NCBI RefSeq assembly: GCF_027579695.1
Contig: NC_083589.1
Span: forward strand, 36,538,335 to 36,602,334
DNA from: Neoarius graeffei
Lineage: Eukaryota > Chordata > Actinopteri > Siluriformes > Ariidae
Reading direction: 5' to 3'
DNA: 64,000 nt
Made by a program: the position numbers and the translations under genes. Every line of letters starts with the position of its first letter. Within the stretch, counting starts at the first letter, position 1. The notes below the pieces were generated by a model that saw nothing but the letters and a program-made list of their open reading frames with translations, searched no databases and had not been told where the DNA came from. Of the stretch, positions 1 through 11,350 are shown piece by piece.

Positions 1-609
1 TAATTCAATGCTCTGTCAGTCCAATGTACATGTACAAAGTCAAAGTTCTTTTACATGTAATACGTATCCTATGGCGTTTTCAATTCACTGCAACAGTTTA
101 TTACGGGCGCCGCTGGTGAACAAAGAAATGCTTCTGTGCATGCACAGCAGAAAACTTTCTCATTGAATATTCGCATCAGCTCTGACGTGTGACGTCATGT
201 TGTCTTGACAACCATGCAATATTGTAAACCATATTCAGCGCTCATTCTCCGTTGGGTAGAGTGACGTAATATGCTTAGGATAAGCCATATGCTAACAATA
301 CTGCATCCTATCAAACCAAATGAATGAAACCCGTTAGAAGGGAATAGAATACATGTTTTTATTCAATTGAAAAGTGTCTTGTATGTATAATAATTACATT
401 TATTCATTTGGCTAATTCATTTATCCAGACTGAGTAACATTTTTAAGGCAGAATACAATCCAAACTGTTGAACTCGTGCTAAATCTTATAAAACTTGTCT
501 TTGATGATTAATTTATTTTTACAGGAATTCATTTAAAATTTCGAAAATTCTCCTTGCTCCAGTTTTAATACTTCCTTTTAAGAAACAATGCAGGGGGAGG
601 GGTCTGATT
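1..609. other. Intergenic, nothing recognised
   Basis: AT-rich single-copy-looking sequence with no supported gene, RNA or repeat. Confidence 0.5.
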
Positions 610-622
610 TAGTGCTAAACAT

Positions 623-953
623 CCATCCTGTACAGAGTCGCAGGCAAGCTGGAGCCTATCCCAGCTGACTACGGGCGAAAGGCGGGGTACACCCTGGACA
701 AGTCGCCAGGTCATCACAGGGCTGACACAGAGACAAGCAACCATTCACACTCACATTCACACCTACAGTCAATTTAGAGTCACCAGTTAACCTAACCTGC
801 ATGTCTTTGGACTGTGGGGGGAAAACCGGAGCACCCGGAGGAAACCCACACGGACACGGGGAGAACATGCAAACTCCACACAGAAAGGCCCTCACCAGCC
901 GCTGGGCTCGAACCCAGTGAGTGAGGCGACAGTGCTAACCACCGTGGCGCCCC
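623..953 (-). repeat. DANA/AFC-like tRNA-derived SINE
   Basis: The Pol III head is at the right end; its complement reads a GGTTCGAGCCC-like B box and a TGGTTAGCACTGTCGCCTC motif. The GTTTGCATGTTCTCCCC body and GGGATAGGCTCCAGC tail lie to the left. It is flanked by 13-bp near-identical target duplications (610-622 and 954-966, one mismatch). Confidence 0.85.
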
Positions 954-1262
954 TAGCGCTAAACATGTCACAGGTAAGTGCTATTGCATCAGAAAGTCCA
1001 ACAGCCAATCATGTTCCAATATGCAAATCCAATTCACCAAGGGGTATGTGTGGTTAGAGCTGACTCCAATTTTTTAATTCATAGAATCTAAATTTCTTGA
1101 TAAAAGTGTAGGCATTTTATAGGCTACCTTATTTATACAGTACAGCAAATAACTTATTAAATATAGAAAAATATATTGTTTTTTTTGGTCAGGCACCACC
1201 CAAATTGATGATCATATCATCAGCTTTTCTTTGGCTAGTCAGACACAAGGTATGCCACCACT

Positions 1263-1410
1263 CTTGCCCAAGCAGTTTTTTTTTGTTTTGGGGGGGTAGG
1301 TGCCTTGTTTAAGGGCATTTCAGCCAGTCCTGCTGGTCCAGGGAATTGAACCAGTGACCTTTTGGTCTCAAAGCTGTTTCTCTAAACATTTAGCCACAGT
1401 TCCCTCCACA
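1263..1410 (-). repeat. tRNA-like SINE family 2 fragment
   Basis: Decayed copy of the family whose sense head reads GGGAAGCCATGGCCTAATGG and whose body includes GTGCCCTTGAGCAAGGCACC. A poly-T/poly-G tract interrupts it near 1278-1297. Members at 35003 and 56431 are better preserved. Confidence 0.6.
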
Positions 1411-1668
1411 ATAGCACTCAGCATAATATTAGTATTTATTGAAAACAGAGGGATATTCTAAAAGGTAACTGCATGAGAAAGGAAAAGCATACCTAGTTCA
1501 ACAAACAGACACCTTTAGAAGCAAAGTTGAGGGTGTTTCATAATGACCGCATGTACAACAGCTACGATAAACACATACACAGACTCACGACTAAACTGGA
1601 TTGCTGGAGTAAGTCAGCAGTCAGGTGAACTCTGAATTTTACAAACCAGATCATATGGCAACAAATAT

Positions 1669-2039
1669 CTCATCTCATTATCTCTAGCCGCTTTATCCTT
1701 CTACAGGGTCGCAGGCAAGCTGGAGCCTATCCCAGCTGACTACGGGCGAAAGGCGGGGTACACCTTGGACAAGTCGCCAGGTCATCACAGGGCTGACACA
1801 TAGACACAGACAACCATTCACACTCACATTCACACCTACGGTCAATTTAGAGTCACCAGTTAACCTAACCTGCATGTCTTTGGACTGTGGGGGAAACCGG
1901 AGCACCCGGAGGAAACCCACGCGGACACGGGGAGAACATGCAAACTCCACACAGAAAGGCCCTCGCCGGCCCCGGGGCTCGAACCCAGGACCTTCTTGCT
2001 GTGAGACGACAGCACTAACCACTACACCACCGTGCCGCC
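1669..2039 (-). repeat. DANA/AFC-like SINE, full length
   Basis: Complete from tail (CTCATCTCATTATC) to head (GGCGGCACGGTGGTGTAGTGG on the minus strand). A perfect 14-bp target duplication, ATGGCAACAAATAT, lies at 1655-1668 and 2040-2053. Confidence 0.92.
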
Positions 2040-2099
2040 ATGGCAACAAATATGATAAACTATAAGAAATAAAATACCATTTTCCAGGTTTATGAGTTG

Positions 2100-2330
2100 T
2101 ACAATGTGTAGCATTACTGCCTCACAGCTCCAGGGTCCCCAGTTTAATCATGAGCTTGGGTTACAGTCTCTGGGGGATTTCTTCTGGGTTCTCTGGTTTC
2201 CTCCTACCTCGCATAATGCCAGTATGTGGATTGTCTATGCTGAATTGCCTCGAGGTGCGAATGAGTGTTTAAATGGTGCCCTCCAACAAACAGGCATTCC
2301 ATTCAAGGAATATCCCCACCTTGTGCATAG
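2100..2330 (+). repeat. Very diverged SINE relic
   Basis: Retains scattered DANA-like body motifs: ACTGCCTCACAGCTCCAGGG, then CTGGGTTCTCTGGTTTCCTC. No target duplication is seen. It looks much older than the other SINEs here. Confidence 0.45.
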
Positions 2331-2499
2331 TGTTTCTGGGAGAGACTCCAGAATCCACCACAATCCTGAACAGAATTACTGAAGACGAGACCATCAATGA
2401 CAGCGTAGCTCACTCCGGTCCCATCTAGTCCAGAAGGAACGATCTAAAGTGGGCCACCTTGCGCAATAAATGTTGCAAGCAATATACACTATATACAAG

Positions 2500-2915
2500 C
2501 TATATATAGAAGCTATATACACCCTAGGAAAACTGACCTATTTGCCAGAAAGAATCTAAAACGGCAAGGAATTGACCGAGAAGAAGTGATTTTTGTTGAA
2601 CTGCTCATTAAGGCTTAATTTGTCCATAACTTCATTAATAATTGTGATTAAGCAAATCTGGGTAGAAGTTATATGCACCCTAGGTACCCCTATCTTCATG
2701 CCAGAAAGAATCAAAATCAGTGAAGAACTGAGGGAGAAGAAGAGATGTGTGTGGAAACTGCTCGTTAGGGCTTAATTACTCCATATCTTCATTATTAATT
2801 GCAATTATGCAAAATTGGGTAGAAGCTATATGCACCCCAGGCAGACCCACCTTCCTGCCAAAAAGAATAAAAATCAGTGAAGAATTGAAAGAGAGGAAGT
2901 GATTTTTGTGAAATG
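2500..2915. repeat. Tandem repeat, period about 157 bp, 2.6 copies
   Basis: The motifs AGAAGCTATATGCACCCTAG and GCCAGAAAGAATCAAAATC and an inverted-looking TTCATTAATAATTGTGATTA segment recur near 2507, 2664 and 2822 with substitutions. Confidence 0.65.
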
Positions 2916-2919
2916 TGGA

Positions 2920-3415
2920 TGATAGTGAATATGAATGAATGAATGAATTTTCTTAGTTTATGATCGCATAAACATGTATTCGCTTTTTTAAATCCAATAT
3001 GGCTTCTGCTGGTAGGTATGTTACCATAACATACAATTCATTCTGTTCTCAGATAGATTTTTTTTTTTCTGAGAGTGGAACCATTGCTAAACACTCTGGT
3101 GGTACCTGCGGATACTTCTTCACTATGTATGTCCAGAATTTATAAATGCAGCTCCAAATGTCCCGTGACCGCTCTCCAACCTGGGAAATGTCCATATTCC
3201 TTAGTTACTCCTGAATCTCGGCTTGGTCGTTTTGGTATGAGGGGGTTGAAGGGGGTTGAACCCACCTGTTGTAAGTCATTCTGAGAGGTAACAGATAGCA
3301 CAAAGCCTCAATAACTAGAGCCACATGGGAAAGCGGGCTTCATGCACAGCTCTTCTACATACAGCCTTGTGTTCTTCACCCTGGTGTAGATTTTTAGTTA
3401 ATCTCTCTCTCTCTC

Positions 3416-3449
<34 letters not shown>

Positions 3450-4215
3450 AGCTCAGCTCAGCTAGATTAGGCACTTTTTTTTTTTACCACCTTCTTAAAA
3501 GCCTAACTGAAAGCCTGAGTAAGGGGTCAAAGTTCTGAGGAAGAATCAGAGGTGAAAAACAAAGCAGCCATATTTCAGCAAGCACATAAACTCCATAATG
3601 ATTCCTTGTGGCTAATGGGTATAAAGGTGCATTCCTAAGCTGACACACAGGACGCAGATCAGCCGATGGAGGGAGAGATGCCAGTGAGGGCCAGGGCTTG
3701 GGCCTCCATTCTGCCACAGTGTAAGAGTAGACAGGCAGGTAGAGTTTCAGTGGGCTTAAGAGATGTCAGTCAGCGTAGTAACAATAGATTTCCTTCATCT
3801 GAAAAGCGGGGGGAGCCTGCGTACCTGTTACCACTCGAATGGTGTAGAGAGAATTGTGGGTGGGGTGGGGGGGTGATCTAGGAAGATATTGCCCAGAGTA
3901 TTACAGGAATCAACAGGCTAGAAAGTGCCCACAGGATATGACTAACATCTTTCTCCACTCCATGGCATGAAATGAGAAGAGATGGAGTTATCAAAACACT
4001 CGTTTTTCTTCAATAGCTACTGTCTGGATTCAGCACAACCCTGAACAGGATAGAGCTCTTACTAAAAGTCAGTGAATCAGTACCGCTGTAGTGTCAATGT
4101 CGTATACTTTTAAAGCTATTTAAGGTACCTCGGTAGAACTTACAAGAAATTATTTTTACTGACAGTCTTGTATTGAAATTTCCAAATGGTTAGCATCAGG
4201 TAATCGAAACAGCAC
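2920..4215. other. Mostly unique stretch with a CT microsatellite
   Basis: No supported gene. A (CT)n tract with two interruptions lies at 3402-3449, followed by a short TCAGC direct repeat. Confidence 0.5.
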
Positions 4216-4217
4216 AT

Positions 4218-4352
4218 TAATGGCATTTAGCAGATGCTCTTATCCAGAGCAGCTTGGGGTTAAGTACCTTGCTCAAGGGTACTTCAGCCACTCCTGGGAA
4301 TTGAACCAGCAACCTTTTTATCCTAAAGCTGCTTCTCTAACCATTAAACCAT
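4218..4352 (-). repeat. tRNA-like SINE family 2 fragment
   Basis: Shows the family tail (TTTAGCAGATGCTCTTATCC) followed by the body and a tRNA-like head ending in CCATGGCTTCC, all inverted. Confidence 0.7.
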
Positions 4353-4471
4353 GGCTTCCACAGCTAACAGAGCATACACCAAACACAAGACTATACCTTT
4401 ATGTCAGTACTTTGTTTAGAGTGACCCGATGTGCTAAATTTTACAGCATAGATCCATATTTTAAGGATTAA

Positions 4472-5545
4472 AGGTCCCATGGCATGAAATTTTCACTTTC
4501 TGAGGTTTTTTAACGTTAAAATGAGTTCCTCTGACCTTCTTAAGTCACCCCAGTGGCTAGAAATTTCATAATGTGTAAACCAAACTATGCCCAACATTTG
4601 AGAATGGCGCGTCAAAACGGCGCGTTGATAAACTCTTCCCTTGCCTACGTCAGCAAGGGAGATGATCCCCACGCCCCCCCCTCTGGATTCCCACCCACTG
4701 TATGGATTGCCCGCCCAACTCAAAAGTTGCTGTTTGTCCTACCAAGCCTACTGCGCATGCACGAAGCCTACTGCGCATGCGCAGAACACATGACTACATT
4801 TTGTAGTGAGGAGCCCATAGAAGACACAACATGGAAATTGTGCTGTACATGGATGTGACAACACAGAAAGGAGTCTGTTTTTACTGCCGACGGGAGAGCC
4901 CCTGAAGACGCAGTGGCTTAATTTTATTTACTTCAATAATACGCCGTCGAGTCTACCTAAGACGGTGTATGTTTGTCAGAAGCATTTTCCTGATGAATGT
5001 TTCCGCAACTTGGGACAGTAGGGCAGGTTTTGCACATCAACTGTCACTGAAGCCTGGGTCCGTGCCAAGCATCCCTGCCGCATCAGCAACAAACACCGAA
5101 CAAGTAAGTGTATAACTGGTCGTTTTGCCGTGTTTTAAAATCGGTGCGTTAGCCTAGCAATGGCTACATTAGCTGTGCAGCTAACCGCTTCCTGCAGTTA
5201 GCCAGGTACATGGGCTCGAGTTGTACCATTTTTTTAGACAGGGCGGACGGACCAGGGCATTCGCCCGCCTGGCCGTGCCCGACGAGGAGCACTCTCGGCC
5301 GGCTTGGGAGGCAGACGGCAGCCCCTCCCCCTCCCCCCATGGCACGCCCCCACCGTCTACCCTTCCCCGCCTCCTGCTTCTCATTAGCAAAACGACGCAC
5401 TGGGAAAAGCGCTGAAATGGGGCTTTCTCCCAGGAGGCTATATCTACGTACCGAGGGTTCATTTCGAGAAAGGCTGCAGATATAACATCCAGAAACCTCC
5501 ACGAGCCCGTTTAAAGCATCAACAAACCACCATGCCATGGGACCT
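4472..5545 (+). mobile_element. Kolobok-like TTAA element with THAP remnant
   Basis: Perfect 15-bp terminal inverted repeats, AGGTCCCATGGCATG, are flanked on both sides by TTAA (4468-4471 and 5546-5549). TTAA target sites plus a THAP-domain protein are hallmarks of the Kolobok superfamily; piggyBac also uses TTAA but lacks THAP. Inside, the + strand around 4860-5103 encodes a broken THAP finger followed by a donor-like GTAAGT. No transposase core is readable, so this is a non-autonomous derivative. Confidence 0.8.
4860..5103 (+). pseudogene. THAP zinc-finger remnant of the Kolobok-like element
   Basis: Frames can be followed as GVCFYCRRESP, then QWLNFIYFNNTPSS, then KTVYVCQKHFPDECFRNLG. CQKHF is the C-x2-H half of a THAP finger. 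A stop directly follows NLGQ and at least one frameshift precedes QWLN. The C-terminal part (SLKPGSVPS) is in another frame and runs into AAGTAAGT. Confidence 0.65.
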
Positions 5546-5549
5546 TTAA

Positions 5550-6685
5550 AAAAAAATGCAGTTCCATGTCTTGTACAAATATAGGCTTGTTTTCAGACAC
5601 CATTTGTAGCTGATTTGTAATTTTCAAAATAAAATTGTCCTACTTGCTAAAAATTCAGAAGGGATTTTTTTTTAAATGCATGCATGTGTATATCATCTCT
5701 CTCTTTATGTGAAAGAAATGTTAGATAAAGTATTTTCATACCTGTAATTATACTTGTACAACCTCCTCCAAACATCCTGATTCCTCTGACCTGTGTTAGA
5801 CAACAGCCTGAAACACAAACCTTGTACCTGACCCAAACAGTAAACTGATATTAGCGTAATTGTCTATTTTGGGTGGTTATATTGTTCCTCCTTTTACAAA
5901 ACTGGGCCAACATTGGCAAAGGAGCACTTTTCATACCAACTCTGCCATCTCTGGGCCAACACTGCCAAGGTGGATTTAAGATGGCTGAATGTCTGTTGGC
6001 CCCGGTGGCCTTCTCTTTGGTGTGTATGCACTGTTATTTTTCAGTCTTGTGGTTACTGGAAGCAGTGCAGCGTCTCAGAGCTACAGTAGGTGAAGCTGAC
6101 ATAGGAGAACAAGTGCTTTCAGTTATTTAGGTGTGGGAGGTGTGCTGCACCTGGGAGACACCCACATTATCTACAGCTCCATCAGAGTCTAACAAAGAAA
6201 CTGAAGGCAGGAAGGTTTTCTGCCCTGAACATGTCATTGTTGTTGATGCTCTGAGTGGAAATGCTCTCACCCCAGACAGGTGGTGTGCGAGACCTGAACC
6301 TATACAGCATTTATTTTGGTTAGTCCTGTGGTGAAAACTTCCTGGACTGAGTTACTAATTTCTATTTAAAAAGAGACCAATATTGTGGTATATCTAGACC
6401 ATTTCAAAGCATAAAACGTGGAAGCTGTGTGGCCTTAAATATTATTTTATATTTAATAAAAATGTAATTGTTTTTTATTTTGTAACATGTACCCCTGAAG
6501 ATGCCCTTTCAAATGTTGTGAGTACTCTTGTTTGCATTGCATTCTTTCTTGGGAAAAAAAAAAAGTTTCCTACACAAATTACTTTCTCAAGGAATGTACT
6601 AAGGTTTTTTGTTTTTTTGTTTTTGGTGTGGGAAATAAGCTTTGGGTGCCACCATCTGGTTATAATGTAGAATGAAATTTCTTTG
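5550..6685. other. No gene recognised
   Basis: AT-rich. ORFs of 67-85 codons near 5873-6334 show no familiar domain and are not supported. Confidence 0.45.
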
Positions 6686-6691
6686 CTTTAA

Positions 6692-7367
6692 AGTGCATGT
6701 CACAGGTAAATTCAGGAGCAAGATCAATGTAATTCTCCTATTTTATATTAAACTTTGGTCAAATATCTGTAACATTCTGCACTCGCTGCAATTTTTTTAC
6801 CTTGCGCAATACCAGAAAAATTCAGTTGAAGTCAAGCCATTTGAGGCGAATTGGTCCGTCTCTGAAAAAACTTGCCATTTGGATTTCCCGGCAAACATTG
6901 ATTTTGGTGACGTCGCGTGCGGGACGCCTCCCTCTGAATCCTACGTCAGCGCTGGTTTGTTTATGAGAAAACGACCTGGTGGTTTTCTGCAAATTTCTTC
7001 AACGTTATCACGTAATTATTAAAATGGTTAACAGATGTATCGTAGGAGGGTGTAGCAACACCAATCTTGATGGGATTAGTGCTCATCGTTTTCCAAAAGA
7101 CCGGACAATGAGAGAGAAATGGGAGCGCTTGGTCTACACAGGCTGTGCACTGAAACCGTGCAAAGCTTGCGCAGCCTGCTGGCGCTTCCGCAGGTGACGT
7201 CACGAATCTGGCTCCAGACTCCCTTGGGATTTTTCCAGATGTGTTTTGTTATTTTATTTTTTTCTGCTGTAGACAGATGGCCTTGTGCAAAATTACCCTT
7301 CTGGATGAGTGTGTAAAGGGACATACTTCCATATAAAAAAACACGAAATTGGTCCAGAATATGCACT
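6692..7367 (+). mobile_element. Kolobok-like MITE, copy 1 (676 bp)
   Basis: Ends AGTGCAT and ATGCACT with TTAA on both sides (6688-6691 and 7368-7371). It encodes a truncated THAP protein. A second copy of exactly the same length is at 11351-12026. Confidence 0.85.
7024..7197 (+). pseudogene. Truncated THAP-domain ORF in Kolobok-like copy 1
   Basis: 57 codons starting MVNRCIVGGCSN, with the THAP N-terminal C-x4-C pair and the HRFPKDR motif. The C-x2-H half of the finger is absent and the frame ends in a cysteine-rich tail (CKACAACWRFRR), so it cannot form a complete THAP fold. It belongs to the transposon, not to a host THAP gene. Confidence 0.75.
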
Positions 7368-7371
7368 TTAA

Positions 7372-8178
7372 CAGGCTCATCACCAACCCCTTAGCAAATT
7401 AAATTATATCCTAAACCTGTCCTCTGAACGTCCTCAAAAGTTAAAATGTTAAATCATTTAAGCTAAAGGCTATTAAAGGCTATTTAGTAGGGTCCAGTAC
7501 ACTGTATAAATGACATTCCTTTAAGAACTTCTTCCTACTATTAAAGGGTAAGAATTTTAAGTTAAAACATTAAAAAATTCTCGAATTATTAGTAGAATGT
7601 GAAGAACTAGTAGCTTTGACATTACGTCAAAGACAGCAATATCTTTTGTTGCAAAGATATCTACTGAAGGTAGCATGTTAACCAGCTAGCCCTGAGAATA
7701 TACGACTCATAATAACACTTTGTACCTCAAAAGGTGATAGTGAGTCACTGTAGGTCTGCCCTGTAGGTCTGCCCTGTAGGTCTGTCACTCAAGGTCTGCC
7801 CTCAGTCCAAAATGAGAGGAGAAGAAGTCACGCATCACTGGTATACTACATGCAATTTAGCCTTGTAGCTCAGACTGAAGAAAACCAAAGAAAATTGAAG
7901 CAAATTGGTCACTGCAATCCGCAGAAACTCCTGGAATCCAGGCACCAAAACATAGATTTGCAGTTCCCATTTTGTGCGTTGGTATGTTGTATTTCTGGAG
8001 TAGGGGAAAGAGAAAGAAAATGGACCCTACCAGGAGAAATTGAATTACAGTGTCGAACACTAAACACTGAAAAGCTGCGTTCCAGAGCCTCTACTCACAT
8101 ACCTGAATATTAAATGTTGTGTGCATACACTTTGCACGAGTTTCAGTTGCAGATCTGCTGAAGATGTTAAAGATCTGC
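7372..8178. other. No gene recognised
   Basis: Contains only a short direct repeat of a GTAGGTCTGCCCT unit at about 7750-7800. Confidence 0.45.
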
Positions 8179-8400
8179 TACAGTGGTGCTTGAAAGTTTG
8201 TGAACCCTATAGAATTTTCTATATTTCTGCATAAATATGACCTAAAACATCATCAGATTTTCACACAAGTCCTAAAAGTAGATAAAGAGAACCCAGTTAA
8301 ACAAATGAGACAAAAATATTATACTTGGCCATTTATTTATTGAGGAAAATGATCCAATATTACATATCTGTGAGTGGCAAAAGTATGTAAACCTTTGCTT

Positions 8401-9049
8401 TCAGTATCTGGTGTGACCCCCTTGTGCAGCAATAACTGCAACTAAACGTTTCCGGTAACTGTTGATCAGTCCTGCACACCGGCTTGGAGGAATTTTAGCC
8501 CATTCCTCCGTACAGAACAGCTTCAACTCTGGGATGTTGGTGGGTTTCCTCACATGAACTGCTCGCTTTAGGTCCTTCCACAACATTTCGATTGGATTAA
8601 GGTCAGGACTTTGACTTGGCCATTCCAAAACATTAACTTTATTCTTCTTTAACCATTCTTTGGTAGAACGACTTGTGTGCTTAGGGTCGTTGTCTTGCTT
8701 CATGACCCACCTTCTCTTGAGATTCAGTTCATGGACAGATGTCCTGACATTTTCCTTTAGAACTCGCTGGTATAATTCAGAATTCATTGTTCCATCAATG
8801 ATGGCAAGCCGTCCTGCCCCAGATGCAGCAAAACAGGCCCAAACCATGATACTACCACCAACATGTTTCACAGATGGGATAAGGTTCTTATGCTGGAATG
8901 CAGGGTTTTCCTTTCTCCAAACATAACACTTCTCATTTAAACCAAAAAGTTCTATTTTGTTCTCATGTGGGCACAAAACATTTTTCCAATAGCCTTCTGG
9001 CTTGTCCACATGATCTTTAGCAAACTGCAGACAAGCAGCAATGTTCTTT
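8401..9049 (-). pseudogene. Tc1 transposase catalytic part, broken
   Basis: The minus-strand frame 9009-8401 contains KIELFGLNEKCYVW, MKQDNDPKHTSRS and SPDLNPIEMLW, the Tc1 DD34E signature. The second Asp (QDND) and the Glu (NPIE) are present. The position of the first Asp (WSDETK in the family) reads CPHENK, so the triad is lost. The protein ends in GGHTRY, the normal Tc1 C-terminus. The 5' part of the gene continues beyond the inserted MITE. Confidence 0.88.
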
Positions 9050-9052
9050 TTA

Positions 9053-9753
9053 GGTGGGGTTTACATTAGACCGTATCAGCGGATCATCAGATTAACATTT
9101 TTAAAACGATTAGCGTGCACACAGCAACACCAATACACGATTCGCGTGCACACAGCAACACCAATACACGGATACGCTTGGCTCCGCAGGCATCCTGCGC
9201 TCCAAATCACTCCGCCCTGAACAGCGAGTGCCCTCTGGAGGGTGCGCACTCCGGCCCTGCGCAGCTCACAGAGCGCGCGAGTGGAGTGCACGAGCAGTGA
9301 TTTGGGACTGAGCCGCTGTGTGTGTGATCTCAGTGCATATCACTTACCACTTGCAAGTGGAAGGATGGCAAGCCTAAAGACAATCATAACTACACAATGG
9401 GCAGTATTTGCATCAGTATTTGCAGTATTTTCATACTTTTATACTCTTTAATGAAAGGTGATACAAGGCGGAAGTCCGCGCCGTTTTTCAGCAGTCGCGT
9501 CACATGACCAACGCCAGCGAATCAGGAAGGTGGATGTCACAGTGACGTTGTCCAATGACGACGCCAGCTAGAGCTCAGCACAGCGTATCCGCGTATTCTC
9601 AATGTTTACACAGCACCGGACCAGACACGATCTGGATTGAATACGTGGACCCTGGCGGATTCCCGTTTCCTGGCGTTTCCAGGTGGTTTAATGTAAACGG
9701 ACAGTGCATCCGTGAAGAAAACGAGACAGATACGGTCTAATGTAAACTTGGCC
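9053..9753. mobile_element. PIF/Harbinger-like MITE nested in Tc1
   Basis: Terminal inverted repeats include GTTTACATTAGACCGTATC exactly at both ends, and TTA is duplicated at 9050-9052 and 9754-9756. Removing the 701-bp element plus one TTA restores the Tc1 reading. A 3-bp TTA duplication is typical of PIF/Harbinger. No transposase is encoded. Inside, CAGCAACACCAATACACG repeats in tandem (9121-9170). Confidence 0.85.
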
Positions 9754-10110
9754 TTAGAGAGCAGTGGCTTTCTCCTTGCAACCCTGCCATGCACACCATT
9801 GTTGTTCAGTGTTCTCCTGATGGTGGACTCATGAACATTAGCCAATGTGAGAGAGGCCTTCAGTTGCTTAGAAGTTACCCTGGGGTCCTTTGTGACCTGG
9901 CCGACTATTACACGCCTTGCTCTTTGTTGGTCGACCACTCCTGAGGAGGGTAACAATGGTCTTGAATTTCCTCCATTTGTACAAAATCTGTCTGACTGTG
10001 GATTGGTGGAGTCCAAACTCTCTAGAGATGGTTTTGTAACCTTTTCCAGCCTGATGAGCATCAACAACGCTTTTTCTGAGGTCCTCAGAAATCTCCTTTG
10101 TTCGTGCCAT
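9753..10110 (-). pseudogene. Tc1 transposase N-terminal DNA-binding part
   Basis: The minus strand starts MARTKEISEDLRKSVVDAHQ, a paired-like helix-turn-helix, followed by STVRQILYKWRKFKT and a GRPTK hinge. It then shifts frame into RRVIVGQVTKDPRVTSKQLK. A short deletion and a frameshift separate the two blocks. Confidence 0.85.
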
Positions 10111-10673
10111 GATACACTTCCACAAACATGTGTTGTGAAGCTCAGACTTTGATAGATCCCTGTTCTTTAAATAAAACAGGGTGCCCATTCACACCTGATT
10201 GTCGTCCCATTGATTGAAAACACCTGACTCTAATTTCACCTTCAAATTAACTGCTAATCCTAGAGGTTCACATACTTTTGCCACTCACAGATATGTATGC
10301 GAGGAAACCCACCAAAATCCCAGAGTTGAAGCTGTTCTGTACGGAGGAATGGGCTAAAATTCCTCCAAGCCGGTGTGCAGGACTGATCAACAGTTACCGC
10401 AAACGTTTAGTTGCAGTTATTGCTGCACAAGGGGGTCACACCAGATACTGAAAGCAAAGGTTCACATAATTTTGCCACTCACAGATATGTAATATTGGAT
10501 CATTTTCCTCAATAAATAAATGGCCAAGTATAATATTTTTGTCTCATTTGTTTAACTGGGTTCTCTTTATCTACTTTTAGGACTTGTGTGAAAATCTGAT
10601 GATGTTTTAGGTCATATTTATGCAGAAATATAGAAAATTCTAAAGTGTTCACAAACTTTCAAGCACCACTGTA

Positions 10674-11345
10674 ATTCACAAGCCGGCAACTGTGAGAGCA
10701 CATTCTCGTAAAGGTAAGGTGGCACTACTCTTTTTGGCTCAATTACTAAACGAAACATATCATTTAAAAACCTTCAGCTATGTGGTTATTTTACTGAATC
10801 ATAGGCAGTGTGTTTAATCAGGTACATTATTCATTTTAAAAAAGGTTACTTATTTACTGTGTCGTGAGCCTTAGTGCTCTCATGTACTACTGATGAGCAA
10901 GTTGCTATGGCTGTTTTCTTGCTAAAGACTGAGCTAAGCAAGCTATAGCATAAACTATAGGCTGATGGCACACGTGAAGATTATGAGATAGCAGTGTTAT
11001 CTTAACTGGCTCTAAGTTTCAGCAGTTTGGTCAGATTTTGTGTATTCCTGCCCTGCTATTAGTTAGACTGCTGGCTTTTTAAAAAATAACTGATGACTCT
11101 AATGTTAGATTGTATGAACCCAGTAATGGATCAATTAAAAATAGCTTTACAGTGTATTCAGTGAGTGATAATTCTTTGAGAGTGGTAGTAGCACATTTGG
11201 GGGCAAAGTGGAGGAGGGACTGTGTATTTACTTCTTTCTTATGATATGAATGGACACCCTAACTTTCTGGTGATATACTGCCCCCTTTTTATTTGGAGTG
11301 TTGAGTGCAAATTCACCACGTGGCCAATTCTTACACATTGCACCT
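10674..11345. other. No gene recognised
   Basis: AT-rich; no supported feature. Confidence 0.45.
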
Positions 11346-11350
11346 TTTAA

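Larger units (their letters stand above)
8181..10671 (-). mobile_element. Tc1-like transposon, dead, with nested MITE
   Basis: Begins CAGTGGTGCTTGAAAG and ends with its complement, with TA on both sides (8179-8180, 10672-10673). The minus strand encodes a Tc1 transposase in two blocks. A 701-bp MITE interrupts it at 9053-9753. The right arm contains an inverted copy of the left arm, including transposase 3' coding sequence (about 10297-10460). The inserted arm repeats the CACTCACAGATATGTA junction. Confidence 0.92.

Noticed and set aside
5164-5538. 124-codon minus-strand frame and overlapping frames
   Set aside because: Lies within the Kolobok-like element's GC-rich interior; several overlapping frames on both strands, none with a domain.
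7024-7197. Host THAP-domain gene
   Set aside because: Inside a TTAA-flanked repeat present twice, and lacks half of the zinc-binding residues.
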